NCBI RefSeq assembly: GCF_030211955.1
Contig: NZ_JASODI010000014.1
Location: 4,024 to 68,023, forward strand
Direction: 5' to 3'
From: Corynebacterium frankenforstense
GTDB lineage: Bacteria > Actinomycetota > Actinomycetes > Mycobacteriales > Mycobacteriaceae
DNA length: 64,000 nt
The translations under genes were made by a program, and so were the position numbers. Below the pieces are notes generated by a model that saw nothing but the letters and a program-made list of their open reading frames with translations, was not told the origin of the DNA and ran no database searches. This document shows, in pieces, positions 27,783-38,100 of this stretch; within the stretch, counting starts at the first letter, position 1; every line of letters starts with the position of its first letter.

Positions 27783-27861
27783 ATTGCCGACGTCGCGTCG
27801 GCCCCGCCCCCGCACCACCGGTGCGGGGGCGCGCGCATGTCCGGGTGCCTGCGGCACCCGG
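27783..27861 (+). terminator. Repeat motif and two hairpins after the DoxX gene
   Basis: ATTGCCGACGTCGCGTCGGC (27783-27802, dispersed motif), then stem CCCCCGCACC/GGTGCGGGGG (about 27808-27830) and stem CCGGGTGCC-TGC-GGCACCCGG (27841-27861). The stems probably terminate the DoxX transcript. No T-run follows. Confidence 0.6.
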
Positions 27862-28009
27862 AGGCTGGGCCGCCGCGTCGCCGGGGGGCCGACGCCGTGT
27901 GCCGATGCCTCGCCGTGGGCCGGTGCCACCCGCGGCGGGAAACGGGTATCCTGGTCGCTCTGTTCGTGACATGCGCACATCCGACGAGACCGGGAGGAAG
28001 GAAACAAGC

Positions 28010-30257
28010 GTGACCAGCCGGGACAGCGAGAAAGACACCGACTACGCCGCGGAGGTCGCGGCGGAGCAGGCTTACGCCGACGGCCTGTTCGCCCGGTTGG
28101 ACGACGAGATCGCGCAGGCACGCGCCCGCCTCGACGAGGTGCAGGCCAACGTCGACCCCGCCAACCCCAAGGCCGAGGCCCTGGTCCAGCGCGAGACCGA
28201 GTACCACGGGCTCAACGAGCGCCTCGACCGCCTGGCGCTGGCCCAGCTGGGCCTTGTCTTCGGCCGCATCGACGTCGAGGACCCCACCGGCGACGGCGAC
28301 AACCCCGTCCCCGGCGCGGACGGTCTGGACCGCCGCTACATCGGGCGCATGGGCCTCGACGCGCGCGAGGACAACTACCGCACGCTGCTGCTGGACTGGC
28401 GCGCGCCGGCCGCCCGGCCCTTCTACCTGGCCACCACCGCGCACCCGGAGGGGGTGCGCACCCGCCGGCACATCCGCATGCGCGGCCGCGAGGTCACCGG
28501 CGTCGACGACGAGCGCCTCTCCGGAGAGGCCGCCGCGGAGCTGCCGGCCGAGCAGGCGGCGAGCCTGCGCGCCGGTGTCGGCGGCGAGGCCGCGCTCTAC
28601 GAGGCGATGCAGGCCGCGCGCACCGGGCGGATGTCCTCGATCGTGGAGACGATCCAGCGCGAGCAGGACCAGATCATCCGCGACCCCACCCGCGGCGTGC
28701 TCGTCGTCGAGGGCGGGCCGGGCACCGGCAAGACGGCCGTGGCCCTGCACCGCGTGGCCTACCTGCTCTACACGTGGCGCGAACAGCTGTCGCGCTCCGG
28801 CGTGCTCATCGTCGGGCCCAACCGCGTCTTCCTCGACTACATCTCGCACGTCCTGCCGGAGCTCGGCGAGACGGGCGTGGTGCTCTCCACCCTCGGCGAG
28901 CTCTACCCCGGGGGTGAGCCCGGTGGCCGAGGAGCCGATGCTCGGCCGGGAGATCAAGGGCTCCGAGGAGATGGTCACCGTCCTGCGCGAGGCCGTGCGC
29001 GACCTGCAGGTGGTGCCCGACGACCCCCGCGAGCTGCGGGTCGGCTCGCTGACGCTGACCGTCGAGCCGGCGATGGTCAAGACCGCGCGCACCCGGGCGC
29101 GGCGCTCGCGGCGCCCCCACAACGAGGCCCGCGGCGCCTTCGCCGAGTCGCTGATCGACCAGCTGGCCGCGCAGATGGCGCAGCTGATCGGTGCGGACCC
29201 GCTCGGCGGCGAGAACCTGCTCGGCGCGGCGGACGTCGACCAGCTCCACGACGACCTCGCCGAGGAGCCGGTCGTGCGCGACCTGGTCGAGGAGCTGTGG
29301 CCGAGGCTGACCCCGACCGGGGTGCTGGCGGGCCTGCTCTCCTCGCGGGCGGCCGTGGACTCGGCGGCGCGCGCCTACGACGAGGAGACCCGCGAGGCGC
29401 TGCTGCGCGAGGACGGCGAGGCCTGGACGGCCTCGGACGCCGCCCTGCTCGACGAGCTCGCCGAGCTGCTGGGCGAGGCCGGCGAGCGCGACGACGACCC
29501 GGAGGAGAAGGCCGAGCGGCGCCGCCTGGAGGCCGCGCAGGCCGCCCTGGACGTCCTCGAGGGCTCGGCCGTCACGGACAACGACGACGACCAGTTCGAC
29601 GCGGAGTACCTGGGCGCCTACGACGTCCTCGACGCCGAGGCCCTGGCCGCGCGCCAGGAGGAGCGAGACACCCGCACCACCGCCGAGCGCGCCGCCGCCG
29701 ACCGCGGCTGGGCCTACGGCCACGTCGTCGTCGACGAGGCCCAGGAGCTGACCCCGATGGAGTGGCGCGCGGTCTTCCGTCGCTGCCCGGCCCGGTGGAT
29801 GACGCTGGTCGGCGACATCGCGCAGAACGGCTCGCCGGCCGGCGTGGACAGCTGGGCGGACACGCTCGAGCCCTTCGTCGGCTCCCGGTTCCGCCGGCAC
29901 TCGCTCAGCGTCAACTACCGCACCCCGAGCGAGGTCATGGAGGTCGCCGACGAGCTGCTCTCCCGCATCGACCCCGAGGAGCGGCCGGCCGAGGCCATCC
30001 GCTCCACGGGCATCCCGGTGCGTCGGCTCCCGGCGGGCACGGACCCCGAGGAGGTCGCCGACGGGCTGCGACGTGCGGAGCCGGAGCGCTCGGTGGCGGT
30101 GGTGCGCCCCGGAGCGGTGGGGGATCTCAAGGGCCTCGAGTTCGACCACGTCATCGTCGTCGACCCGGACGGCGTCGAGGAGGCCTCGCCCCTGGGCCTG
30201 CAGGACCTCTACGTGGCCGTCACCCGGGCGACGCGGTCGCTGACGCTGATCGGGTGA
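28010..30257 (+). pseudogene. HelD/HelR-like RNA polymerase recycling ATPase, one-base frameshift
   Basis: GTG 28010 to stop 30257 is 2248 bases, one more than 749 codons. The first frame runs through a coiled N-terminal arm and Walker A GGPGTGKTAVALHR to LSTLGELYPG; the second, from SPVAEEPMLGREI, carries DEAQELTPMEW (Walker B), GDIAQNG, NYRTPSEV and the C-terminal GLEFDHVIV...LYVAVTRAT. The break falls at a G5 run (28910-28914); deleting one G restores LYPGVSPVAEEP and a 748-aa protein. This superfamily-1 group displaces stalled RNA polymerase (HelD) and can protect it from rifampicin (HelR). Both halves are well kept, so a read error or a very recent mutation is likely. Confidence 0.85.
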
Positions 30258-30284
30258 CCCGGAAACCCGCCGAGAGCATGACGA

Positions 30285-30316
30285 AAGGCCGCGCGGTGAT
30301 CCGCGCGGCCTTCTCT
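30285..30316 (+). terminator. Terminator after the HelR-like gene
   Basis: AAGGCCGCGCGG-TGAT-CCGCGCGGCCTT followed by CTCTTTG; classical hairpin shared by the gene ending at 30257. Confidence 0.85.
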
Positions 30317-30402
30317 TTGATTCCCCCTCTCCCCCGGCCCGCCCGCCTCCCGCCCTCGGGACGGCGGAACGGGCGGAGCGGCGGAGATGTGGCCGGGGAG
30401 CC

Positions 30403-30846
30403 CTAGTCGACGGTGTGGACGATCATCACGTCGCAGTCGGACTGGCGGGCGACGTCGGCCGGCACGGAGCCGAGCAGGCGGCCGGTCAGGGAGTTGATGC
30501 CGCGGTTGCCCACCACGAGCAGGTCGGCGCCGAGGTCGGTGACGATCTGCATCAGGGCGGAGACCGGGGCGCCGGGGCGGACCTCGGTCTCGATCTTGTC
30601 CACGCCGAACTTGCGGGCGTGCTCGGCGGCGGTCTCGAGGTTCTTCTGGGCCGGGTCGTCGCCGAGGATGGTGACGGACTCCTGGCGCAGGGTCTTCGAC
30701 GCCTCTTCCTTGTTCTCGTAGTACGCGCACCCGATGACGAGGGTGGCGTCGAAAGCGGCCGCGATACGGGCGGCGCGCTCGACCGCGAGCATCGAGGAGT
30801 TGGAGCCGTCGGTGCCGACGACGATCTTCTCGTACGTGTCGCTCAT
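30403..30846 (-). CDS. Universal stress protein UspA family, copy 1
   Basis: 147 aa with the alpha/beta Usp fold, VVGTDGSNSSMLAVERAARIA at the start and the ATP-binding signature GNRGINSLTGRLLGSVPADV (G-2x-G-9x-G-S). Cytoplasmic nucleotide-binding protein of stress physiology. ATG at 30846 with AAGGAAGG. A second, different Usp gene lies upstream on the same strand. Confidence 0.93.
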   Translation of the reverse strand: MSDTYEKIVVGTDGSNSSMLAVERAARIAAAFDATLVIGCAYYENKEEASKTLRQESVTILGDDPAQKNLETAAEHARKFGVDKIETEVRPGAPVSALMQIVTDLGADLLVVGNRGINSLTGRLLGSVPADVARQSDCDVMIVHTVD

Positions 30847-30879
30847 GTGACCTTCCTTAGACTGCTGTCAACTGGGCAA

Positions 30880-30905
30880 ATTCTAGCACCGGGAGGTCCC
30901 GGTGC
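30880..30905 (-). promoter_or_regulatory. Hairpin and promoter between the two usp genes
   Basis: GCACCGGGA-GG-TCCCGGTGC (30886-30905) terminates the upstream usp gene; the abutting TAGAAT (minus strand, 30885-30880) is a good -10 box for the downstream one, about 34 bp before its ATG. Confidence 0.6.
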
Positions 30906-30909
30906 ACCG

Positions 30910-31359
30910 TCACTTGACGGCGTCGGTGTTGACCACCATGACGTCGACCGGCGAGTGCCGGAGGACCTCCATGGCCACGGAGCCGAAGAGGCGCCCGGCC
31001 AGGGAGTGCACGCCCTGGCTGCCGATGACGATCAGCTCGATGTTCTTCTCGTCGACGGCGTCGATGAGCGCGTTGGCGGCGGGGTTGCGCACCGTGTACG
31101 TCTCGACGTCGGTCGCGCCCTCCTCCTCGGCGATGGCGCGCGCGGCCTCGGCGTACTCCTCGGCGTTGCGCTGACCCATCACCGGCACGGAGGTGTCGGC
31201 GGTCGGAGGGTCGAGCAGGGCCCGGTTCTGGCCGTGCCAGGCACTGATGATGGTGAGCTTGGCGCCGGCGTCACGGGCGATACCGGCGGCGCGGCGGACC
31301 GCGACCTCGGCGGTGTCGGTCCCGTCCGTGCCGACGGCGATCGAAGAGTAGGAGGTCAT
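30910..31359 (-). CDS. Universal stress protein UspA family, copy 2
   Basis: 149 aa from ATG 31359 with AAAGGAC upstream. Usp fold with VGTDGTDTAEVAVRRAAGIA and the ATP-binding GSQGVHSLAGRLFGSVAMEV. Only distantly similar to the neighbouring Usp (shared motifs, different helices), so an old duplication. Likely cytoplasmic nucleotide-binding stress protein. Confidence 0.93.
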   Translation of the reverse strand: MTSYSSIAVGTDGTDTAEVAVRRAAGIARDAGAKLTIISAWHGQNRALLDPPTADTSVPVMGQRNAEEYAEAARAIAEEEGATDVETYTVRNPAANALIDAVDEKNIELIVIGSQGVHSLAGRLFGSVAMEVLRHSPVDVMVVNTDAVK

Positions 31360-31510
31360 GGGGCTATCAGGTCCTTTCGTCTTTGCTGGCCCCCTAAGGG
31401 TACCCCGCCAGGGAGTGTCGTGGGGCTCACCCCACACCGGGTCGTGGGTCCTCGCCCACTTCCGGGTGAGCCCGTGGACGCCCCCGGCCCCGGACGCACG
31501 CCCACCCGGC

Positions 31511-33643
31511 CTAGATCCCGGCCTCCTTGACGCCGCGCAGCTCCTTCTTCAGGTCGAGGATCTCGTCGCGCAGGCGCCCGGCGAGCTCGAACTTCAGCTC
31601 GCCGGCGGCGGCGCGCATCTGGTTGGTCAGGTCGTCGATGAGCCCCTGGATCTCGTCGGCGGCCATGGAGCCGGTGTCGCGGCGGCCGGCCACCGCGGCG
31701 TCGGCACCCGCGCCGGAGGCGCGCGAGGCGTCGGTCTCGCGCGCGCCGTCGCCGGCGGTGTCGGCGTCGTTCTCGTAGACCTGGTCGAGGATGTCGGCGA
31801 TCTTCTTGCGCAGCGGCTGCGGGTCGATGCCGTGTTTCTCGTTGTAGGCGATCTGCTTCTCGCGGCGCCGCTCGGTCTCGTCGATCGCGTACTGCATCGA
31901 CTCGGTCACCGAGTCGGCGTACATGATCACCTCGCCGGAGACATTGCGGGCGGCACGGCCGATCGTCTGGATCAGGGAGCGGTCGGAGCGCAGGAAGCCC
32001 TCCTTGTCGGCGTCGAGGATGGCCACCAGCGAGACCTCGGGCAGGTCGATGCCCTCGCGCAGCAGGTTGATGCCGACGAGCACGTCGAACTCGCCGAGGC
32101 GCAGCTGGCGCAGCAGCTCGACGCGCTGCAGGGTGTCGATGTCGGAGTGCAGGTAGCGCACCTTCACGCCGTTCTCGAGCAGGTAGTCGGTGAGGTCCTC
32201 GGCCATCTTCTTGGTCAGGGTGGTCACCAGGACGCGCTCGTTCCTGTCGGCGCGCTCGCGGATCTCGGCGATCAGGTCGTCGATCTGGCCGGTCGTCGGC
32301 TTGACGGTGACCTTCGGGTCGACCAGGCCGGTCGGGCGGATGACCTGCTCGACGAACTCCCCGCCGGCCGCCGCCATCTCGTAGTCGCCGGGGGTGGCGG
32401 ACATGTAGACGGTCTGGCCGACGCGGTCCTCGAACTCGTCGAAGGTCAGCGGGCGGTTGTCCATGGCCGAGGGCAGGCGGAAGCCGAACTCGACGAGGTT
32501 GCGCTTGCGCGACATGTCGCCCTCGAACATGCCGCCGATCTGCGGGACGGTCACGTGGGACTCGTCGATGATCGTCAGGAAGTCCTCGGGGAAGTAGTCG
32601 ATCAGCGTCGCCGGCGCGGAGCCGGCGGGGCGCCCGTCGACGTGGCGCGAGTAGTTCTCGATGCCGGAGCAGAAGCCGACCTGCTCGATCATCTCGAGGT
32701 CGTACTCGGTGCGCATGCGCAGGCGCTGCGCCTCGAGCAGCTTTCCGCGGTTCTCCAGGCTGTCGAGCCGCTCGGCGAGCTCGGCCTTGATGTCCTCGAT
32801 CGCCTTGGCCATGCGCTCGGGCCCGGCGACGTAGTGGGTGGCCGGGAAGATGCGGATCTCGTCGACCTGGCGGATGATGTCGCCGGTCAGCGGGTGGATG
32901 TAGTAGAGCGAGTCGATCTCGTCGCCGAAGAACTCGACGCGGACGGCGATCTCCTCGTAGGCCGGGATGATGTCGACGGTGTCGCCCTTGACGCGGAAGG
33001 CGCCGCGCTCGAGGGAGTAGTCGTTGCGGTCGTACTGGATGTCGACGAGCAGGCGCAGGAAGCGGTCGCGCTCGACCTCCTCGCCGACGCGCAGCACCAG
33101 CGAGCGGTCGAGGTAGGACTGCGGGGTGCCCAGGCCGTAGATGCAGGACACCGAGGAGACGACCACGACGTCGCGCCGCGAGAGCAACGCGGAGGTCGCT
33201 GAGTGGCGCAGGCGCTCGACGTCCTCGTTGATCGAGGAGTCCTTCTCGATGTAGGTGTCCGTCTGCGCGATGTACGCCTCGGGTTGGTAGTAGTCGTAGT
33301 AGCTGACGAAGTACTCGACGGCGTTGTTGGGCAGCAGTTGGCGCAGCTCGTTGGCCAGCTGCGCGGCCAGAGTCTTGTTCGGGGCCATGACCAGGGTGGG
33401 CCGCTGCTGCTTCTCGATCAACCACGCCGCCGTCGCCGACTTGCCGGTACCGGTCGCGCCCATGAGCACCACGTCGGACTCGCCGCGGTTGAGCCGTTCG
33501 TCGAGCTCCTTGATCGCCTTCGGCTGGTCGCCGGCGGGCTCGTAGTCCGAGATGACCTCGAACTTGCCGTCGGATCGTTCCACCTCACCGACGGGGCGGA
33601 ACTCGGAGTGGGACAGCACGGGGTGTTCAGCAGCGAATGCCAT
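31511..33643 (-). CDS. uvrB: Excinuclease ABC subunit B
   Basis: DNA-loading helicase-like subunit of nucleotide excision repair. ATG 33643 ([15 protein letters not shown]) gives 710 aa, the start seen in C. glutamicum. Walker [15 protein letters not shown], beta-hairpin region [15 protein letters not shown] box [11 protein letters not shown], motif [11 protein letters not shown] and a C-terminal UVR domain ([20 protein letters not shown]) are present. TAGAGT seven bases upstream of the ATG (33651-33656) suggests a leaderless transcript. Confidence 0.97.
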   Translation of the reverse strand: MAFAAEHPVLSHSEFRPVGEVERSDGKFEVISDYEPAGDQPKAIKELDERLNRGESDVVLMGATGTGKSATAAWLIEKQQRPTLVMAPNKTLAAQLANELRQLLPNNAVEYFVSYYDYYQPEAYIAQTDTYIEKDSSINEDVERLRHSATSALLSRRDVVVVSSVSCIYGLGTPQSYLDRSLVLRVGEEVERDRFLRLLVDIQYDRNDYSLERGAFRVKGDTVDIIPAYEEIAVRVEFFGDEIDSLYYIHPLTGDIIRQVDEIRIFPATHYVAGPERMAKAIEDIKAELAERLDSLENRGKLLEAQRLRMRTEYDLEMIEQVGFCSGIENYSRHVDGRPAGSAPATLIDYFPEDFLTIIDESHVTVPQIGGMFEGDMSRKRNLVEFGFRLPSAMDNRPLTFDEFEDRVGQTVYMSATPGDYEMAAAGGEFVEQVIRPTGLVDPKVTVKPTTGQIDDLIAEIRERADRNERVLVTTLTKKMAEDLTDYLLENGVKVRYLHSDIDTLQRVELLRQLRLGEFDVLVGINLLREGIDLPEVSLVAILDADKEGFLRSDRSLIQTIGRAARNVSGEVIMYADSVTESMQYAIDETERRREKQIAYNEKHGIDPQPLRKKIADILDQVYENDADTAGDGARETDASRASGAGADAAVAGRRDTGSMAADEIQGLIDDLTNQMRAAAGELKFELAGRLRDEILDLKKELRGVKEAGI

Positions 33644-33686
33644 GCGCCCCACTCTAGCCACGCCGCGGCGTGGGCTTTGCGCCCCG

Positions 33687-33703
33687 ATTGACGACGCCGC
33701 GTC
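33687..33703 (+). repeat. Dispersed ATTGACGACGCCGCGTC motif
   Basis: Intergenic between uvrB and the next gene; one of about nine related sites. Confidence 0.55.
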
Positions 33704-33922
33704 CCACCCGCCCGCGCTTCCCGCACGGTGGGCGCGTGGGAAGGCGCCGCTGCGCGTCGCCGGGAGCTACCGGGCGGCGCAGGCGATTTCGCGCAACCGG
33801 GAGCCGTGTGGGGGGACGGTGGCCGGTCAAAGAAGGTACGGGGCACGCGCGCCGCGCACACCGGTGTGGGCCGCGCGCCCGACCCGACAGAGACCGACGA
33901 CCCGCCGCAGAGGAGAGCGACC

Positions 33923-34840
33923 GTGACCGACGCCGACAGACAAGCCCGCAAACTGGACAAGAAGATCATCCCGCGCCTGATCAAACGAATCAACGCCGCC
34001 GGTATCGGGGATTGCTCGTCGAGCGCCACGCAGATGGATCTGTGATCAGCACCGCCGAGGGGACTCTGCACACCGCTGACCTGCACAAGCGCTTCGCCGC
34101 GTCGACGCTGGCCGAGCGCGAGACAATGCTCGACGAAGCCGCGGCCGGGCTGATCGGGGATCCCGGGACAGACTCCGCCGGTGCGGGGCTGGACTTCGAC
34201 GACCCGGACGTCTTCCTCAACCTGCGCCTCGACATCCTGCACGAACCCTGGCGGGAGCACCCGGACGCACGGTTCTCCAATGTCTCCCCCGAGTACCGTC
34301 TCGACGGCCATCTCACGGTGCTCGTGCTGTACGACGGCGAGGACACCACCGTGCTCACCGACGACGACGTCCACGGAGACGTCGACGAGCTCTACGCGCT
34401 GGCGATCGACAACATGCGGATGCTCGACACGGACATTGACCTCGTAATGCTCAACGGCGGCAGCCGCAGGATCCCGGCCTTCTGGTTCCATGCCGCCGGC
34501 CCACACGTCCGGTGCCTGATCGGCGACATCCCCCGCCGCGTCGCCGAGATCCGGAGCGACCCCGATCATGTGCGGGAGTCATTCCTCTTCTACGTGCCTG
34601 ACTGCAAAAACATCTTCGTCATCGACTGCGAGGACTATCTCATGCTCACCCCCGACGCACTCCGGGAGTACCACGGGGTCCTCATGCAGGCTCGCCACTG
34701 CGGCCACGGCCTCGGATGGCTCTGCGTGGGCGACGACGATGTCCCCTGGCTGGTCAAGGCCGAGTGGAACGACGTCCTCGAGGAGATGCGCGGCCACCGC
34801 CACGACGACGCCGCCTGCGCGCGAACCGGCGCCCCTCCCC
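33923..34840 (+). pseudogene. Unrecognised protein gene, frameshifted and lacking a clear stop
   Basis: GTG 33923 with GGAGAG upstream starts MTDADRQARKLDKKIIPRLI and is cut by a frame change at a G4 run (34007-34010); adding one G joins INAAGIG to LLVERHADGSVISTAEG. The second frame encodes a compact acidic domain: LNLRLDILHEPWREHP, HLTVLVLYDGEDTTVLTDDD, YALAIDNMRMLD, ending WLVKAEWNDVLEEM. No in-frame stop occurs before the convergent gene, so the 3' end is also damaged or replaced. It loosely recalls DUF1444-type proteins, but I do not recognise it with confidence. The 280 bp upstream hold nothing beyond a repeat copy. Confidence 0.6.
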
Positions 34841-34876
34841 CGTTCAGTCCTGGATCAAACCCCGATCAACCCCTGT

Positions 34877-35269
34877 TCAGGAGAGGTCGACCCAGCTCTG
34901 CGCCTTCCACTCGAGCAGCTGGCCGTCAGAGAGCTGCCAGCGCTCGTAGAGGCCGGAGACCGACGCGTCGGCCAGCACGGCCTCGAGCGACTGGCGAAGC
35001 CGCTCGCGGTTGGCGGGCTCGCGCAGGCCGGCGACGGCCGCGGGTTCGATGCCCTCGGGCAGGTCGGCGTCGTCGGCGGCGGCGAGGGCGGCCAGGGCGA
35101 CGATCACCTGCCCCTCGTCGGCGTTGAGGTGGCGCTGGGAGCGGTCCGGCAGCAGGTGCACCGGGTCGAAGACCCCGGAGGCGATGTCCTCGAGAAGCTC
35201 CTTGGCCTCGGAGTTGTCGAAGGGGCCGGTGCCCCAGATCTCGTCCTGTGCGTGCTGCTCCTGACTCAT
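34877..35269 (-). CDS. DUF4259-type small protein
   Basis: 130 aa. The opening IWGTGPFDNSEAKELLEDI is the hallmark of DUF4259 proteins (GTGPFDND), with conserved alpha-helical sequence after it. ATG 35269. Its stop is close to the damaged end of the convergent gene. It is 12 bp downstream of coaE, so probably co-transcribed. Function unknown. Confidence 0.8.
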   Translation of the reverse strand: MSQEQHAQDEIWGTGPFDNSEAKELLEDIASGVFDPVHLLPDRSQRHLNADEGQVIVALAALAAADDADLPEGIEPAAVAGLREPANRERLRQSLEAVLADASVSGLYERWQLSDGQLLEWKAQSWVDLS

Positions 35270-35280
35270 GGGCTACGAGG

Positions 35281-35898
35281 TTACTCGGCCGGTTCCGCGG
35301 CGGCCATCCGGTCCACGCGCTCGACGAGCTCGGCGACCTGGGCGTCGAGCGCCTCGCGCGGGCCGGAGTTGTCAAGGACGACGTCGGCGGCGGCGCGCCG
35401 GCGTTCGTCGGAAATCTGGGCGGCGATGCGGGCACGGGCGTCACTCTCGTCCATCCCACGCTGCGCCACCAGGCGCTGCACGCGGGTCTCGGCGGGGACG
35501 TCGACGACGACGGTGAGGTCCATCCTGGCGTCGAGTCCCTGCTCGATGAGCAGCGGCATGTCGTAGACGACGGCCCGGGTGCCGGCGGCCTCGGCCGCGG
35601 CGAAGCGGCGGGCGGTCTCGGCGGAGATCCGCGGGTGGGTGATCGAGTTGAGCAGTTCAGTGTGCTCGGGGTCGACGAAGGCGCGGCGGGCGAGCTCCCC
35701 GCGGTTGAGCGTGCCGTCGGTGCTCAGGATGTCCGCGCCGAAGGCCTCGGCGAGCTCCGCCAGGGCGGGCCGCCCCGGCTCGACGACCTCGCGGGCGATG
35801 CGGTCGGCGTCGACGATCTCGAGGCCGGCCTCGGCGAGCAGTGCGGCGACGGTGGATTTGCCGGAGCCGATTCCCCCGGTTAGTCCGATCTTGAGCAT
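35281..35898 (-). CDS. coaE: Dephospho-CoA kinase
   Basis: Last step of CoA synthesis, phosphorylating the 3'-OH of dephospho-CoA with ATP. 205 aa, MLKIGLTGGIGSGKSTVAALL; P-loop GGIGSGKS at residues 8-15, and a lid region with the VQRLVAQRGMDESDARARI segment. ATG 35898. Usual neighbour of rpsA in actinobacteria, here with a bglF gene between. Confidence 0.95.
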   Translation of the reverse strand: MLKIGLTGGIGSGKSTVAALLAEAGLEIVDADRIAREVVEPGRPALAELAEAFGADILSTDGTLNRGELARRAFVDPEHTELLNSITHPRISAETARRFAAAEAAGTRAVVYDMPLLIEQGLDARMDLTVVVDVPAETRVQRLVAQRGMDESDARARIAAQISDERRRAAADVVLDNSGPREALDAQVAELVERVDRMAAAEPAE

Positions 35899-35977
35899 GC
35901 GCCCATGCTAGCCGCGTGCGGCCGGACAGGTACCGCCCGCCGAGAGAACACGTCCGCAAGACCCCGGCGACGACAAG

Positions 35978-36012
35978 GGAGGACCCGGGCCCGCGTGGGG
36001 GCCGGGTCCTCC
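35978..36012 (-). terminator. Terminator after bglF
   Basis: GGAGGACCCGG (35978-35988) and CCGGGTCCTCC (36002-36012), 40 bp past the bglF stop. Confidence 0.75.
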
Positions 36013-36051
36013 GGAGGGTCGAGGGCGGCTCAACCGCGTGGTGTCAGTGCA

Positions 36052-38100
36052 CTACTGCTGGGCGGCCTTGACCTTCGGCGTCGCCTCGATCAGCGCCTGG
36101 CCGACCTCGACGGTGCCACCGCTGAGCAGCGGGGTGACGTCGGCGAGCTTCTTGTGGTTGGTCACCAGGACCGGGGTGATCGGCGAGTAGCCGGCGGCCT
36201 CGATCTTGGCGCGGTCGAAGCTGACCAGCGGGGTGCCGGCCTCGACGCGCTCGCCCTTCTTGACGTGGAGGGTGAAGCCGTCGCCCTCCATGTTGACGGT
36301 GTCGATGCCGATGTGGATCAGCAGCTGGACGCCGTCGTCGAGCTTGAGGCCGATGGCGTGGCCGGTCGGGAACGCGGCCATGACCTTGCCGGCGGCCGGG
36401 GCGTAGACGGTGTCGCCGGTCGGGTCGACGGAGACGCCCTTGCCCACGGCGCCGGCGGCGAAGGCCTCGTCCGGGGTGTCGGCCAGCGGCACCACGGCAC
36501 CGGCCAGCGGGCAGCCGACCTGGACCGGCTCACCGGCGACCTCGTCGGCGGCCAGCGCGGTGCCTGCACCGCCGGCGGCGCCGGCGGCGGCGACGCGCTG
36601 GTCCTCGGCCTCGTTGGCGGCCTCGCGCTCGGCGGCGATCTGGGCGCGCATCTCCTCGCGCTCTTCCGGGGTGCGGTAGTCGAGGAAGACGACCAGCAGG
36701 AAGGAGGTGAAGAAGGCGACAACGATGCCGATGACGTAGCCGGCGATCGGGTCCATGGCCGGGATGGTCAGCAGGGAGGTGAACACGAAGGCGTAGGCCT
36801 TGATGTTGAAGATGCCCATGACCACGCCGCCGAGGAAGCAGCCCGGCAGCAGGCGGTAGTAGGAGCGGCGGTAGCGCAGGAGCACGCCGTAGAGGCTGGG
36901 CTCGGAGATGCCGCCGAGCAGGCCGGCCATCGAGGCGCCGAAGGACAGCTGGCGCATCTGCTTGTTGTGCTCACGCCAGGAGACGACCACGACGCCGGTG
37001 ATGACGCCGAAGCAGGCGAAGTTCCAGGCGCCCATGGGGCCCTGGATGTAGTCGAAGCCCAGGGTGTTGATGTTGACGATCATGATGGCGTTGAGCGGCC
37101 AGTGCAGGCCCAGCGGCACCAGGAACGGGTAGAGCAGCGGGATGATCACCGACAGGATGAACGGCGAGACGCCGTTGACCCAGCCGAGGAAGTGCGCGAT
37201 GCCGTTGCCCAGGCCCACGCCGAACGGGCCGACGACCAGGGCGGTCAGCGGGATCATGATGAGCAGGCAGATGAAGGGCACGAAGACCATGTGCACCGCG
37301 GACGGGATGATCTTCTTCAGGCCCTTCTCCAGGAAGTACAGGATGATCGCGGCGAAGATCGGCGGGAAGACCTGGCCGCCGTAGTCCTGGATGTACATCG
37401 GGATGTTGAAGATGTGCACCACGTAGTTGTACTGGCCCTCGATGGCGGTCGGGACCTCCTCGGCGACCTCCTTCATCCCGAGGAACTCCGGGGTGAACAG
37501 GGCCGCGGGGATGGCCGCGCCGACCCACTCGTTCGCGCCGAGCTTCTTGGCGGCGGTGGCGCCGACCATGATCGGCAGGAAGTAGAACACCGAGCGCCAC
37601 ATGGCGTGGCCGAGCTGGTACTCCGGCGGCTGCTCGGTCATCTCCTGGCGGAAGTCCTGGAGGCCGAAGGTGTCGGCGAGGACCAGCAGGGTGATGATCA
37701 GCGAGGCGCCCAGCAGCGCCCACAGGACGGGGCGGAAGGTGTCGGAGAGGAACTCGAAGGCGTAGTCGACGCCGGCGAACTTGCCGCGGACACCGCCGTA
37801 CTGCTTCTTCTTCGAGCCGTTGTCCGCGGCCTTCTTGTTGTCGCCCATCCCGGGCAGTTTGTTCAGGGCGTTGTAGTACTCGGCCACGCCGCCGCCCATG
37901 ATCACCTGCATGCCGGTCGAGCCCTGCTTGACCACGCCGAGGACGGCGGGGTCGCTGTCGAGCTTGTCGGTGTCGATGATGGACTGGTCGGCGACCTGGA
38001 AGCGCAGTCGGGTGGCGCAGTGGGTCACCGACGTGATGTTCTCGGGACCGCCCAACTCGCGGAGGATGTGCTCCGCGGTGGTGGTCGTGGATGATGCCAT
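36052..38100 (-). CDS. bglF: Beta-glucoside PTS permease EIIBCA
   Basis: Membrane phosphotransferase that imports and phosphorylates beta-glucosides (salicin, arbutin). 682 aa from ATG 38100 with AAAGGGGAG. Order of domains: EIIB (residues 1-90, phospho-Cys28 in SVTHCATRL), EIIC (about 110-470, ten membrane helices), Ala/Glu linker, EIIA (about 545-682, active His in LIHIGIDTVNMEG). Very similar to C. glutamicum BglF as I recall, including the GVRGK...DYAFEFLSDTFRP join. The partner beta-glucosidase and antiterminator genes that accompany it in other strains are not here, so substrate and control are less certain. Frame upstream to 38268 is not used. Confidence 0.9.
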   Translation of the reverse strand: MASSTTTTAEHILRELGGPENITSVTHCATRLRFQVADQSIIDTDKLDSDPAVLGVVKQGSTGMQVIMGGGVAEYYNALNKLPGMGDNKKAADNGSKKKQYGGVRGKFAGVDYAFEFLSDTFRPVLWALLGASLIITLLVLADTFGLQDFRQEMTEQPPEYQLGHAMWRSVFYFLPIMVGATAAKKLGANEWVGAAIPAALFTPEFLGMKEVAEEVPTAIEGQYNYVVHIFNIPMYIQDYGGQVFPPIFAAIILYFLEKGLKKIIPSAVHMVFVPFICLLIMIPLTALVVGPFGVGLGNGIAHFLGWVNGVSPFILSVIIPLLYPFLVPLGLHWPLNAIMIVNINTLGFDYIQGPMGAWNFACFGVITGVVVVSWREHNKQMRQLSFGASMAGLLGGISEPSLYGVLLRYRRSYYRLLPGCFLGGVVMGIFNIKAYAFVFTSLLTIPAMDPIAGYVIGIVVAFFTSFLLVVFLDYRTPEEREEMRAQIAAEREAANEAEDQRVAAAGAAGGAGTALAADEVAGEPVQVGCPLAGAVVPLADTPDEAFAAGAVGKGVSVDPTGDTVYAPAAGKVMAAFPTGHAIGLKLDDGVQLLIHIGIDTVNMEGDGFTLHVKKGERVEAGTPLVSFDRAKIEAAGYSPITPVLVTNHKKLADVTPLLSGGTVEVGQALIEATPKVKAAQQ

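Noticed and set aside
35905..38094. Long plus-strand frame antisense to bglF
   Set aside because: Val/Gly/Asp-rich translation opposite a highly conserved gene; typical antisense shadow in high-GC DNA.
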